From positions 24,180,001 through 24,244,000 of the forward strand of contig JBANAY010000003.1 in the NCBI GenBank assembly GCA_037952775.1: 64,000 nucleotides of DNA, read 5' to 3'. The translations under genes and the position numbers were made by a program. Within the stretch, counting starts at the first letter, position 1; every line of letters starts with the position of its first letter. Shown here piece after piece: positions 25,735 to 37,194 of the stretch. Source of the DNA: Clonostachys chloroleuca. Lineage: Eukaryota; Ascomycota; Sordariomycetes; Hypocreales; Bionectriaceae. The notes under the pieces are model-generated. The model saw nothing but the letters and a program-made list of their open reading frames with translations, did not search any database and was not told the origin of the DNA.

Positions 25735-26413
25735 TTACCCCCAACAACTCTCTCCATTGTCCGGAATGTACCGAGAGTGACATAATGGGCAATAGTAATG
25801 TTCCCGTAGATACCAAGGTATTATGCAGTGGGAATGGAATATATGGCCGCAGGATAAGCGACGAAGCAGTTGACCATTTTCCATAGATTCTAAACACACC
25901 ACGCTGTTTTTGGTGCCAAGGAAAAGAACTTAGCAAAGGGCACGAAGGAGTGTTGATATAGTAATAATGAAAAAGTTCTCACCATTCATAAAATGAGTCG
26001 GGCCAGGCTAGATGCTCACCCGCTGGGGTATGCTGGAGGTCGTCTATTACCTCCTCGTAACTCCGCTCGGGGGCAGCTTTGTCTAGGTGGTATAGCCTGT
26101 CATTAAGGCCAGACTCCAGGTCGGTCATAAAAGGGCCACAAAGAGACCATCTCTCAGCAATACTTTTGCGAAAATGAGATTCCTTAGTTGCTCGATCCCT
26201 GGAGGATAATGGAAGGTTCTGGGTGTGCGGGACTAATACGTACCTCGATAAGAGATAGGCAAGGATGGGAGCTGTAAAAAAAATAGTCATAACCATGAAA
26301 ATCACCCATTGAGGTGTTGGCTCCGAAGGTGGCGCATCTTCGCTCTTAGGTGCGAACATGATTTTACTCCCGGATACTGTCGGAGGACCGTGAATGCTAC
26401 TTAAAAATTGCAT
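25735..26413 (-). CDS. Membrane-anchored RING-H2 finger protein (probable E3 ubiquitin ligase)
   Basis: Two exons on the minus strand: exon 1 from an ATG at 26413 (or the internal ATG at 26359) to 25983, and exon 2 25903-25735, joined across a 79-nt intron (GTGAGA donor, CAG acceptor). They encode 199 or 181 residues. One transmembrane helix (WVIFMVMTIFFTAPILAYLL) lies near the N-terminus. A hydrophilic linker leads to a C-terminal RING-H2: CVVC, then 14 residues, CGHIFHSHC, then CPLC, which fits C-x2-C..C-x-H-x2-H-x2-C..C-x2-C with all eight zinc ligands. Such proteins ubiquitinate membrane or endosomal targets. An open frame continues upstream to 26575, so the start is uncertain. Confidence 0.78.
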
Positions 26414-26575
26414 CCAAAGGCTATACGATCTAGATCCGAAAGAGGACCCCAATTGATGAATCAAGGACAAGGTTTTGGGGAGTACACAGCACCAAGATTG
26501 CTGGTGGTACTGTAGAATTTGAACGTCTGGTGCTATTCCTCCCCATCCAAGTCCGAAATTAGGTCGATGGCTCAA

Positions 26576-27658
26576 TTCACATGATATCTGGTGATTTTAA
26601 GTTCTGGATTTCAATTGTGGAACGCAGGCCCGGCAACCCGACCGGCTCCGAACCTATCACGTTAATTTTCCACTACTTTAAACTTCAGTCTAGACCATCG
26701 CGGACACCCTTTTCGCGAACGCGAACGCTTGCTACATTTGCAGCGTTTAATTCTTCCGGAAACGCTTCCCCGTGAGGTGAGGTGGTTGTGGTTTTAACCA
26801 ATCTCTGGCTTTCCCGCTTACCGTGCACCGTGCTGGCTTTCCATCCCGCCGTACCTATATAAATTGTGGAGGGAGTGAAGGGTAACTGCAGAATTGTAGA
26901 GGAGCTGGTATAAGTTTCACCGTCAAAATAGAAGCAAAAACAGCTGGGTGGGTATATGCGTATGTATAATGTACTTGCATATAGATATGCATACATTGCA
27001 CCACATACAGAGCAGACTCCAGGAAGCAGCGATTAAAACACCGAAATACACTACAGAGAACATACGGCATAAGCCAGTTAATTCCGTATCAACCAGGACT
27101 GCTCGTTTGAAAACCAACCTCTCTCTTACCCAAAGCATAAGCTCTAACCTCCCTTGCCAGGCTACTTATCAGTTTAATTACTTGCGTACTGACCAATTTT
27201 GATATTTGAATACTTTCGATCCATTTCTTCTCTATATATTAATTGTCCGTCAACCTGTTAACAAGCATTTGTAGGCACCCTGATAGAACACAACTAAAGG
27301 CGGTACCTCTTGTGCGGTGTATTTCCCACGCCCCGGCATCTGGCGACGCTCTTCCCGCCTATCGCCGAGTACCGTATATAGCTCTCTCATAAACTATACT
27401 AATAATGGCGCTGCGTTAATAACGGCATATAAACCTGTTGGGAGGTGTTAATAGAGTTTATCACTATATCCACCCCTTAGCTCCATTCACCCGTAACATG
27501 CTACACCTCGTCCAAATATTCAAAGGCTGCTGCCACAACACCACTCGGGAGAGCAGCTGAGAAAATCATCTGATCTTGATTCTAAGGCAGAGTCTAGACC
27601 TGGTCCCTCTGATCAACTATCGAGTTAGACAACTTGTCTCTTTCTTTCTACAAAGACT
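26576..27658. other. Intergenic, nothing recognised
   Basis: Normal composition. Several overlapping short frames exist at 26685-27202 on both strands, but none shows family motifs. A TATA-like CTATATAAATTG lies near 26856, upstream of the RING-H2 gene on the complementary strand. Confidence 0.4.
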
Positions 27659-27700
27659 TCGCCATCCTTTGCCTTCTCGTGTTTGTTCAAGGGTGGGCTG
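27659..27700 (+). pseudogene. 42-bp duplicate of the MFS transporter gene
   Basis: Identical at 41 of 42 positions to 12211-12252 of the transporter (start of the first membrane segment); the single difference is G to A. Weak similarity continues for a few bases upstream (TGGTCTCTC versus TGGTCCCTC). The match ends two bases before A+T-rich repeat DNA begins, so it is the edge of a lost or truncated paralogue. Confidence 0.75.
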
Positions 27701-27702
27701 TA

Positions 27703-29177
27703 ATAAATATTATAGAAGGAGAGAAAAGAAAGTAAAGTATTATAACTATATAATAAAATAATAAAATAAAATTAAGAAAAAACTAAAAAGCTATTAATAT
27801 ATAAAAGAGTAGTTACTGACTAAATAAAAAGCTATTTATTAGAATTAGAGTAAATTCTTAATTAAATAAAAGAAAAATAAAAAGAAGTAATTAATAAGTA
27901 GTACTAATTATTTTTTATAATTTAATTACTTTTTATTTATTTATAGATATTATAACTAGAAAGAGATTTCTTAGTAAAAAGTTTAAAATTAGATTTTTTT
28001 TAAATACTCTTTATAATAATAGATTATTTACTATATCTTTATTACTAATAATAGTATATTAGTAGAAGATTAATAGAAGAGAAGTATAAGAAAAGTAGAA
28101 AGAATAAAATTTATAATAAAGATAGTTTATATTATACTAATAATATAAAGAGTAATTATTTAATTTATTTTTTATTATTTTAAAATAATAATAAATAGAG
28201 ATTTAAATATTAATAAAATTATTTCTCTATAATAAATTAGCTAGAGCTAAATACTAGATAAATAGATAATATATAATAATTTCTCTTTATAAAAAGAAAT
28301 AGTTTAAGAAAATAGTATAATACTATATAGTATTTATAAGTATAATATATCTTTTTATTAATATTAATATAATAGATATATTTATTAGAATTAGTTATAA
28401 GATATTAGCTATTAGATAGTAAAAGAGTAATAGAAATAAGTAGATAAAACTTATATAGTTTTTAATAATAAAATAAAAAAATACTATTCTTTTAAATAAT
28501 TTAGATATTATAATAATACTAGTAATTATACTTATAATTAGAAATAGCTTATTAATATTAATTTAATAACTTAAAACTAGCTAGAAATATTATATTTATA
28601 GAATAAGAAAAAAAATATTATTCTTCTTTAGTTTATTATTACTAGTTTAGATTTTCTATTTAATAATAAAAAGAGAAATTAGTTTAGATCTATAGTTTAT
28701 TAATATAAAGTTTATAATAGAGAATAAATAATAGAAAATAAAATACTTATATAATAATATTATTATTATTAAAAGTAAATTATATATAATATAATCTACT
28801 AGTATATAGATTAAATCAGTATATAGATTACTTTTCTTAAATTTTTAATTCTTTAATTTTAGATTTTAATTACTTAACTAATACTTATATAATAAACTAA
28901 GAAAAAGGAATAAATTATACCCTTTAAGCTCTAGTAAGAATATTAAAATTAAATCTCTAGAAAGCTATATTAATTTATAATATTAGCTATATAATACTAT
29001 AGTAATAGAAATATAGCTAAACTCCTTAAATAGATTACTAATCTAGTAATTAGAACCTTACTAATCTAGAGAAATAAGTTATTATTAAGAGGATTCTTAA
29101 TCTAGATTCTTAAGTATTTTTACTATATTTTCTTAAGGTAGAAGATATAATTAATCTCCTACTATATAACTATAATA
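27703..29177. repeat. A+T-rich RIP block, unclassified
   Basis: Very low G+C and stops in every frame. The segment contains the left arm of a 58-bp inverted repeat (28783-28840). No family was recognised. Confidence 0.5.
28783..28840 (+). repeat. Left arm of a 58-bp inverted repeat
   Basis: The reverse complement of this stretch matches 31921-31978 with about two mismatches; the core is ATCTATATACT repeated twice. The arms lie 3.2 kb apart and enclose copy C of the 0.75-kb repeat and a solo LTR. They may be the terminal inverted repeats of a decayed DNA transposon. No transposase can be read. Confidence 0.55.
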
Positions 29178-29182
29178 TAGAG

Positions 29183-29918
29183 TGTTGAGATTTACCCTAT
29201 AGACTATAGGGTAGATCAAGATTACCCTATATTAATTGATTAAATGATATATAATTAGTATAGGGTAAGGGGGAATGAAATAACTAACTTAGGGCTCTCC
29301 AAAGCTGGAAGCCCTCTGAAGCCACTGGCCCAACCCACTGTGGCTGCCCGTTGGGGCAATTGCGTTAGCGGTCACAACCGCTGTAACGGCCGCTGTGGCG
29401 TCCGTGCTAGCGATCCCGTATTGCACTGAAGCAGCTGCATTAGCGGACCTCGTGTCCGCTGTACGAGAACCTTAGCACTTAGTTTAGTGAACCTCGTAAT
29501 TACTATAGCAGCTGCATTAGTGGACTTCGTATCCGCTGTAGCATCTGTATTAGCGGTCTCGTATCCCTCTGTATGAGAACCTTATAGCGGTTACGAGCCT
29601 GTATTACAGAAGGCAACGTGTTATCTTCAGGGCCCTTACGGCCTGGAAATACCTATAAGTACAGGGCTTCCTCCCTGCTAGATAGAGATTCTATAAGTTA
29701 CCAATACACTCTTTTATCTACCCTACAGTCTATCTTTCTTAGCTACCCTATAGCTGATAGAGCTTTATTTTCTCTTATAGAGCCTGCACCTTCCACTACG
29801 CCCTTTCGAATGATCCTTCTCTAGTATTTCAGAGCCTACCCTATAGGCTTTATCTACCCTAGACCTAGCTTACCCTACAGCTGGTTTACCCTATACTAGA
29901 GATCTTGACCTTTTAAAA
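29183..29918 (-). repeat. Dispersed 0.75-kb repeat, copy C, well preserved, with 5-bp target duplication
   Basis: Reverse-orientation copy of the family at 1469-2237 and 2555-3323. It is 736 bp, starts TGTTGAGATT, ends CCTTTTAAAA and is flanked by TAGAG at 29178-29182 and 29919-29923. It keeps many CpG, CpA and TpG dinucleotides and an internal tandem structure (CTGCATTAGCGGACCTCG-like units near 29437-29560) that RIP erased in copies A and B. It lies inside DNA that is itself heavily mutated, so it arrived later. Confidence 0.8.
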
Positions 29919-29923
29919 TAGAG

Positions 29924-30738
29924 TATATTAGTATTAATTAGATCTTTTACTTTATTAAGTACTAATTACTATTTAAAATAATTCTATTTTATAAATATAA
30001 CTATTAGAGAGCTTTATATAAAGATTTTTAGATTATCTAATTATAATTTAATCTTATATAGAATATAGTAGCTAAATATAGTATTCTTAATAAGAATATT
30101 TATAACTTTAATAAGATTAGTTTTCTAATAAGTTAGATTAGTATTTATATTATAGTTATATATTCTATTTAAGTAATAAGATCTAAATTAGTATAATCTA
30201 ATAATTAGAAATAGATTTTTTTAATCTAGATAATTAATATAGCTAGTTAGATAATTTTACTATTTCTAATAATAAAAAACTAATATTATCTCTTATTTTA
30301 AATCTAAGATTCTAATTTATTATCTAACTAGAGAATTTCTATTAGTAAAAATAATTAGACTTTAAATATAATTATTATAGATTAGATTAAATACTTTAAT
30401 AAAAGTACTTAAACTAAAATTAAAAATAAATATTATCTTTTTATATTAAATAGTTATAAAAGCTACTATTTAATAGAGTTTAAAAAATACTATAAGGAGA
30501 ATAATATTATTACTCTCTATATATCTTCTTATTCTTTTTATCTACTCTAATTACTTAATATTAATTATTTTAACTTATTAAAAAAGATATATAACTAGTA
30601 AATTAAATATTTAATAAAAGCTTAGATTATTTATATTATAAAGAAAAATTTCTTTCTAGTATTTATAATAATATTTAATATCTCTTTTACTAAAGAAAAT
30701 ATATTAGAAATATTCTAAAGAACTAGATTTATTCCTCT
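29924..30738. repeat. A+T-rich RIP block
   Basis: Very low G+C and stops in all frames. No recognisable element or gene. Interior of the region bounded by the 58-bp inverted repeat. Confidence 0.5.
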
Positions 30739-30743
30739 AAATC

Positions 30744-30972
30744 TGTCATGCTACGAACAGGGGCTGTACGGAGCCCCCTATAAAAGGGCTGGAAACAGCC
30801 AACAGATAGAAGAGAAGACAAGCCTTAAGAATCATATTATCTCGCACACAAGTGAAGGTATCGTGATCATAGGCTTCAACCACAACCCGTCATAACCCGG
30901 CTACCCTGTAGCCAACAATCCAGAACCCATCAACAACGCCCAGGCTGGTTGCGGCCAGTTTTGAGCGTAACA
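30744..30972 (+). mobile_element. Solo LTR, 229 bp, with AAATC target duplication
   Basis: Starts TGTCATGC, ends GCGTAACA, and is flanked by AAATC at 30739-30743 and 30973-30977. It contains a TATAAAAGGG promoter-like box at about 30779 within a GGGGCTG...CAGCC context. Composition is normal and shows no RIP-type loss, in sharp contrast to both flanks. No internal sequence is present, so it is the product of LTR-LTR recombination of an element family not otherwise present in this window. Orientation is assigned from the TATA box. Confidence 0.8.
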
Positions 30973-30977
30973 AAATC

Positions 30978-32640
30978 TAAAAAATATAATTTTAAAGCTA
31001 GATATATAAATAAGTATATTAATATTATTAAAATTATTCTTTAAATTATTTATTACTTAGTTATTAAAAATTCTAATTAATCTATTAGAAATAACTTTAT
31101 AATCTAAATATCTTAAGAGATAAATATAATACTATTAGAATAGCTTTTTTAAACTTAATTATTAAGAGTATTAAATAGATTATAAAGAATATATAGTAAG
31201 TTATATATAAGCTTATACTTCTAAAAGGAAAGATATTTAAATTTAAAAAGATAAATAAGTAATTAAATAAGTACTAGAGAACTAAAAAGCTATACTTATA
31301 TAAAGGAGGTTCTCTTAGTATATAGAAATTATAGAATCTTATAATTAAGAGAGATATTATATAATAGATATAGATAGAAGATTATATAGATTATAATTAG
31401 AGATCTTATTAAAAGTAAGATACTTAGTAATATAGTATATATAGTAAGATAGGTTATAATATATAGATTTATAAGATAGTAGAGAAGTTATTTAGTTCTA
31501 ATTCTAAAGTTACTATAAGTAATTAGATTAAAAGATAGAGGCTAGAGAGTATCTTAATTAGGTCTTATTAAAAATAGTAGAAATATATCTCTAAAGCTAG
31601 CTAGACTATATCTTAATTAGATCTAGTTAAGATATCTTAGAGCTAACTAATTAGCTAGATCTAGTTAAAATCTATCTAGAGATATAATATCTTAGCTATA
31701 GTAATTTTTTAAAAAGAGATAAAAAAGATTAGAGTAGAAAAAGAAGAAAAAGAAATAGTATTATTTTTATATTTATTAAGTTCTATAACTTAGAATATAT
31801 AAACTATTTTTAGAAAGATATTTTTTCTAGCTATATTAATATATAATAATAAATAAATAAAATATTTCTAGAAAATATAAAGCTTTAGGATAAGAATTAT
31901 ATATTTTAATAATAAAAAGATTAAGAAAAGTAATCTATATACTAATTTAATCTATATACTAGTAGATTATATTATATTAATTACTAGATTATAATATAAA
32001 TTAAAAAAATTATATATAGAAAAATAATAATAATAATAATATAAAAAATAAGAAATTATTATAAAACTTAAGAATTATATATTTTAAATAGATTTTAAAT
32101 TTTTATTTAATATTTTTATAATATCTTTATTTAATATTTAGAAATAAATAAATAATATATTAAAATACTTATAAACTATCTATATATTATAATAATAATT
32201 TTAAAGATATTAAATATAATAGTACTATATAATATTATATAAATAATTAATTTATAAGAGAAAATAAATATATAAAAAATAATTAAAATTATATATAATT
32301 ATATTATAAATATAATTACTCTATTTAATATAATAAAACTTATAATTATATAATATAAAAATAATTTATAATAATAGAAACTAACTATATATATATATAT
32401 ATTTATTTATTATAAGTAATTTAGCTATATAAATCTATTAATTAAAATAATAATAATAAATTAATATAGAATAAAATTCTAAAGTAAGAAATTAATCTAT
32501 AAATTATAAAAATTAAAGATAATCTTTAAAAAGAAGATATTCTATTAGTAGTTATCTAATAGATTATATATATCTATAGAAGGGTTTATTATTTAATACT
32601 TATTTAGATTATAAGCTTTTTTTAAAGACTGAAAATTAAT
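30978..32640. repeat. A+T-rich RIP block
   Basis: A+T-rich throughout, with the right arm of the inverted repeat at 31921-31978. Around 31550-31690 there are overlapping TAGCTAGA/TCTAGTTAAGATAT-type short palindromic units. No gene or known element was identified. Confidence 0.5.
31921..31978 (-). repeat. Right arm of a 58-bp inverted repeat
   Basis: Partner of 28783-28840. It starts TTAAGAAAAGTAATC and ends at a run of TATA. There is no convincing target duplication because both flanks are TTA/AAT-rich. Confidence 0.55.
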
Positions 32641-34732
32641 AAAACTATTAATAGTAATCTAAGTACTCCTCTTAGATAACCCTTAGTTATATCTATTGCT
32701 ATCTATCAGGCTTCACCTTGGCACTCTCCTTGCAATACCACCCAGCACTAACAGTAAGCCATCTCGAATAGGTAACCTACGAGCAACGGTCAAACGATTT
32801 ACATATGCAATATCCGCAAGACTCTTTCTACTGGGTTTAGCCAGACAAGCCTAAGAAGACCTTCCTGAGATGATAAGTAAGATGGTCTGTCGGGCAGTGC
32901 GATGAGTCCGTATTGGAAATTGAATTCCCAAAGCTAGAACGACATTTGAAAAAATAACACTAATGCATTGGGGCCTCTTCAAGAGGGTGGGGCTTGGCTA
33001 CCTGGGTTTTTGGATCAAATCACTTGATGTCACCTCTCTCCTATCTGCGGGCACGGCTGATGATACTCACTGCAGCCTAAACAAGGATAACTCTCTCTCC
33101 TCATCCCATTAATTAAGCTAATTTGCTAAACTGATACGACCGACCCATTGAACACCAACGCTGTAAAAGCTGAGAAAGCTATCCAAGGTTTATCTCTCGG
33201 CCAAGTCTAGCTGATCTGAATGAAAAGCCACTAGAAGATTCGAGCCTGTTTGGTTCTTTGATAGCTGGCGGTTCTGTAACAGTATGTAAAGATAGTACCC
33301 AGTATCTAGACACCGGTTGATCCGTCTGGAGGATCGTGAGAGTGAGTTCGTTAGTATCATTAGCCCCGATATATTTTAGGGCCGCTTTTCAAGAATTCGA
33401 CCCCGAAGCTACACCTGAGACCTAAATGGATAATTGCTATATACAGGGAGCTTACATTCGTTTGTGGGATTCAATCAGGACCAATGTTTGACGCAAGGGG
33501 AACTGTGGAACCATTGTCCATTGGGTGATTGATGATAGACTTTCCTCGTTCTTTGGAGATTCTGTAACCTATTCTGAGAGTTTATCGTCGCCCTTGACCT
33601 TAGGGTCTTCGTATGATGCTCATAAAGAAGAGTTTAGCGACGTAGTACAAAATTTGCGACTCTAAGATCAGCCTCGACACCGACTACCTACCCTACACCC
33701 TTACGTCAGGAATCCGCACGAAATGGCTGAAGCCTCAATATTACTCCTTATCAGGCCAGAATTGAAGTGGTTTGGGTTCGATGCGAATGGCGCAAGACAT
33801 CCTAGGGTTTTGAATAGAATCGAGTTGATACGGGAGGATGGGCACATGGAGGAGGGCGAGCAAGAAGTCGCCGTTGACACCAAACATGTCACGATGTAGT
33901 GAGCTGCCTAACCGACATGGACCGTGGCTCCCTCCCTGTGTGTCGCTTTCGATGTAGCCCAGGACCTTTTCCAATTGCATCTTAGCATGCTATTCTGAGT
34001 ACCTTGGTCCGCAGCCGGGTACGATGCTACAAAAGCTTGCTCTTAATAACGGCAGGGAAATAACAATAAATGGTGTTATATGTGTGAGAGTTTGATCTAG
34101 CTTGACTCGTATAGAAAAAAAAAGCAGTAGAAGATGCCAGATAAGATATATGGATACAATGAATACGAAATGCAAAAATAAGCTCTGCAGGCCCAAGACT
34201 ACAGCCATGCATAACGAAACTCTGTAAACCCACCCTCCCCACTCTCTCATGTGAAGGTGATCGAGAAGGAAAGGTAGCTGACAAAATTAGAAAGAAAAGA
34301 TTCCCTACTGCTCGAGGTTAGTGAATACATCATGAGCCTGTTCGCTCTTTGTCTGCGGCAGCAGTAATTTGCCACTGAGGAGGAGGCGATGGCAAAGAGA
34401 ATCTTGAAGCTGAGGAAGCGAAGGTCTCATCGCGCAGTGAGGAGGCAGCGACTGAAAACCAAAGATAAGAAAGGGAAAAAGTGGCACACTTTTCGCATCC
34501 CATTGTTCACCCTTAACAACAGGTCAAAACCGTGACATCGGGCCGGGTCCTAGGGCGGCAGCCATACTCATAACCAAACGAAACATCGCCGCCCTAGGAA
34601 TTCAATAATTATCTAACTTCTTTAAAGCTTCTGAAACCCTACAGTGGCGATATAGAACGAACTGATTGTATGGTGATACGTCAAATAACGTACGAAGTAA
34701 TTTACTAGTTCGCGCTTTCCTCTCCTCTACAC
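32641..34732. other. Ordinary-composition segment, no gene I can support
   Basis: Base composition becomes normal near 32690. A minus-strand frame at 33741-33980 (VLGYIESDTQGGSHG-like) is protein-like but matches nothing I know and has no visible partner exons. Frames at 33990-34487 overlap on one strand and look like chance. Confidence 0.35.
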
Positions 34733-35873
34733 CTACTCCTTCGAGTGATAGTAGGTCTCTACATCGAATGCCCCATTAGGCCCCTGGTGCATTACACTCT
34801 CCGTATCGCGCCCCAATCGTCTGGCCGCAGAGTAAACACGGATATACACATCAAAGTTCCAAGGCCGGACACTATAGCCTTGGCCCGTCAGTAAAGAGAG
34901 CCACTGCCGATTCTCAAAATTCTCTCCATCGCCAAGCTCTCTATAGCAGGTGTATCGCGCATACAACCAACCACCGCTGCCCAGCTCCAACACGCACTCT
35001 GCGTCAGAGTGGCATATTTCGCAGGTCACCATCTGGACGTGCTTACCACGAAGGCTACTCCACTGCTCCGTAGGGTGATTTGGACAACGCGGAGGCCGAT
35101 TCGTGATCTCCATTTTGACCTCTTGGAAGCCATTAGTCGTTTTGAAAACTGGCTTGGATAAGTGAAGACTGTTGTGGGGACAGCATTTGAATAATTCACC
35201 CCGGTTCTTGTCCAGATAAGTCATTGCGTAGACAACTTCTTGTTTTTTGCAAGAAAGTGCCGTTGCCGTAGTATATGTCATTGCTCCAAGTATAGATAGT
35301 CCCTCCTGCAGCTGTGACTTCGTCCTGACCACATAAATCTGTAACTAGGACCATCTTCCATCGTGGGCCAAGACTTTGTCTACTGCACTTAAGATTCTCA
35401 AATGAGAGGTGGTATGGCACCACTGGATGTATTGGCTCGAGTGTGTAGGTCTGGAATGTGGTCGAAAGCACTCCCTTGTGGTTGGGAAGGCCAAGCTGCG
35501 AGGAAAAGATTGACGTTGGTCTGTTGGGCCTGCGCGTCGATCGATGCGCCGGGCAGCAGCCTCGATGGTGTTGACAGGTACATGACTTCTTGGGGTGTGA
35601 TGGTTGCTGCCTATTGGATTGCATCTGCTGCGTAGACGAATTGTCCCTTCCTGATGATCTATCACCAAAACTAAAGAGTTTCGAAGCACAATGGGACTTT
35701 GTAGCCACAATTGTTTCTTGGCTGGCGTTATCAGGTATCAGAATTGTCTCACTGCACGAATCATCGCGAAGTGTTGCGTTTTCGATGTCATAGTCTTGCG
35801 ACATCATCTGCCCCAGTCCTGGTGGGAAAAGCCACGAGGCCACCCGACTGTAGCCCCTGGATATGACTAACAT
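34733..35873 (-). CDS. Hypothetical protein with Cys/His pairs, probably two or more exons
   Basis: The best coding evidence is the minus-strand frame from about 35336 to a stop at 34733. It reads CCPHNSLHL, then PPRCPNHPTEQW, then VTCEICHSDAECVL, then LYARYTCYREL, giving several Cys/His pairs that could bind zinc. This frame opens just after a TTACAG acceptor at about 35337-35342, so an upstream exon is expected. The upstream frame from an ATG at 35873 (MLVISRGYSRVASW) is a candidate but is in another phase, and I could not find a clean donor joining the two. I do not recognise the family. Confidence 0.4.
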
Positions 35874-37194
35874 AGTGAGAGTGTTTCTCTAGGGAGAGAA
35901 ATTAAACCAAGTTGAAAAAAGGTCGACTCCAGAGTTCAGAGCGACCATTAAGTAGACGACTCTTATTCAAAGGCGACGTACAAAGTTTGACACGGAAAGC
36001 TACGACACCCCGATTGCCGGAGGTTGGTCTGAATGAGCCAGTCAGGAAGTCGGATAGCTCGACGGAGGCCCGTTACTTTGCAGGATGCTTTCTGAGCCTT
36101 TCCGGTGGCCAACAACAAAGTTTGGTGGCACCGTAACTGAGGATCTAGAGTGACTAGTCTCATCAGGATGTAGCGAATTGGACCTTTTAGGATTCTTTGC
36201 CGCTAATGGAGTGTCAAATTCTTCCGAAGAGCTTATTTTCAGCGTAGTATGGCAAAACAAGTCAGAGTCCAAATCCACCCTGGCGAAAGTAATGGGGACG
36301 ATCAACATGAGCAACCTCGTCCGCTTTGTTCGTAATGCCGCCGTGCCTTGTGTGATCAATGGCCGAAGCGTGGGGATGAATATCTATCTTTGATAGATTG
36401 AAATGTCTTGTCGCGACGAAGTGTTGCAGGATAAAAGGTTGGGGGGCTTCCCGAAGCCATCACAAAAATAGGCTCCCGAGCTGGCCAACTGGCGGCTGAT
36501 TCCGACGCCTAATGTTTGGTGGTGTCGTTTGGCCGTATTCTATGGGGTTGACCGATCGAACTTGCTGGGATATCTTCTTGAGAACTTCATCTGCATTAAA
36601 TCAAACCCACCGTGACAGTGTCTCTTTGACGTAGGCCTGGGGATAACGTCTCGAATATTTGTCTTTTGTCGAAAGGATAATGTGGTATTCGAATCGTGGG
36701 GAAAAAATGACACATAATTCCCATTTTTTGTTCATCGTATGATACCTTGTTGTAGAGATATCGATGAGTGACTGTATGCTAGAAAGGTAAGACTTCTACC
36801 ACTGCTTTTATGAATTATAGTCAAACTTACCATGATGAAAGAAGCTCCATTGCTTGAGGAAGAGAGAAGATAGATGAGATTGAACGGTGTTGAAGCCGCA
36901 TGGTCGATGATGGTCGAAATGGCGCGGGCGTGGATTTTGGTCGCCTTTACACCTCTTCTTTCATTGAGAGAGGTAATGGAGCTGCTTTAGCTTCGGCTTT
37001 GATGATGATGCCTACTAGACCTGAATGGGTACGCAAATGGTTAAAGCGTCTGACCCACAGTCTCCTTGATTCAGGCCCCAGCCAGACATGAGCTCTGGCT
37101 GAGGTGGCGACTGGCCCTTTGGGGGCGCCAAGCGGACTTTTCGTTCTTCTCTTTCTTCTTCTTCTTGTTCTTCCTCTTCTTCTTCCTCCTCTTC
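35874..37194. other. Segment without a supported gene
   Basis: A minus-strand frame at 36042-36359 looks protein-like (MLIVPITFARVDLDSDL) and could be an upstream exon of the preceding hypothetical gene. Otherwise nothing is recognised. A CT-rich tract around 37140-37200 marks the edge of the low-complexity region. Confidence 0.3.

Noticed and set aside
26685..27202. Several overlapping frames of 70-103 codons on both strands
   Set aside because: Mutually overlapping, without family motifs, start context or splice support.
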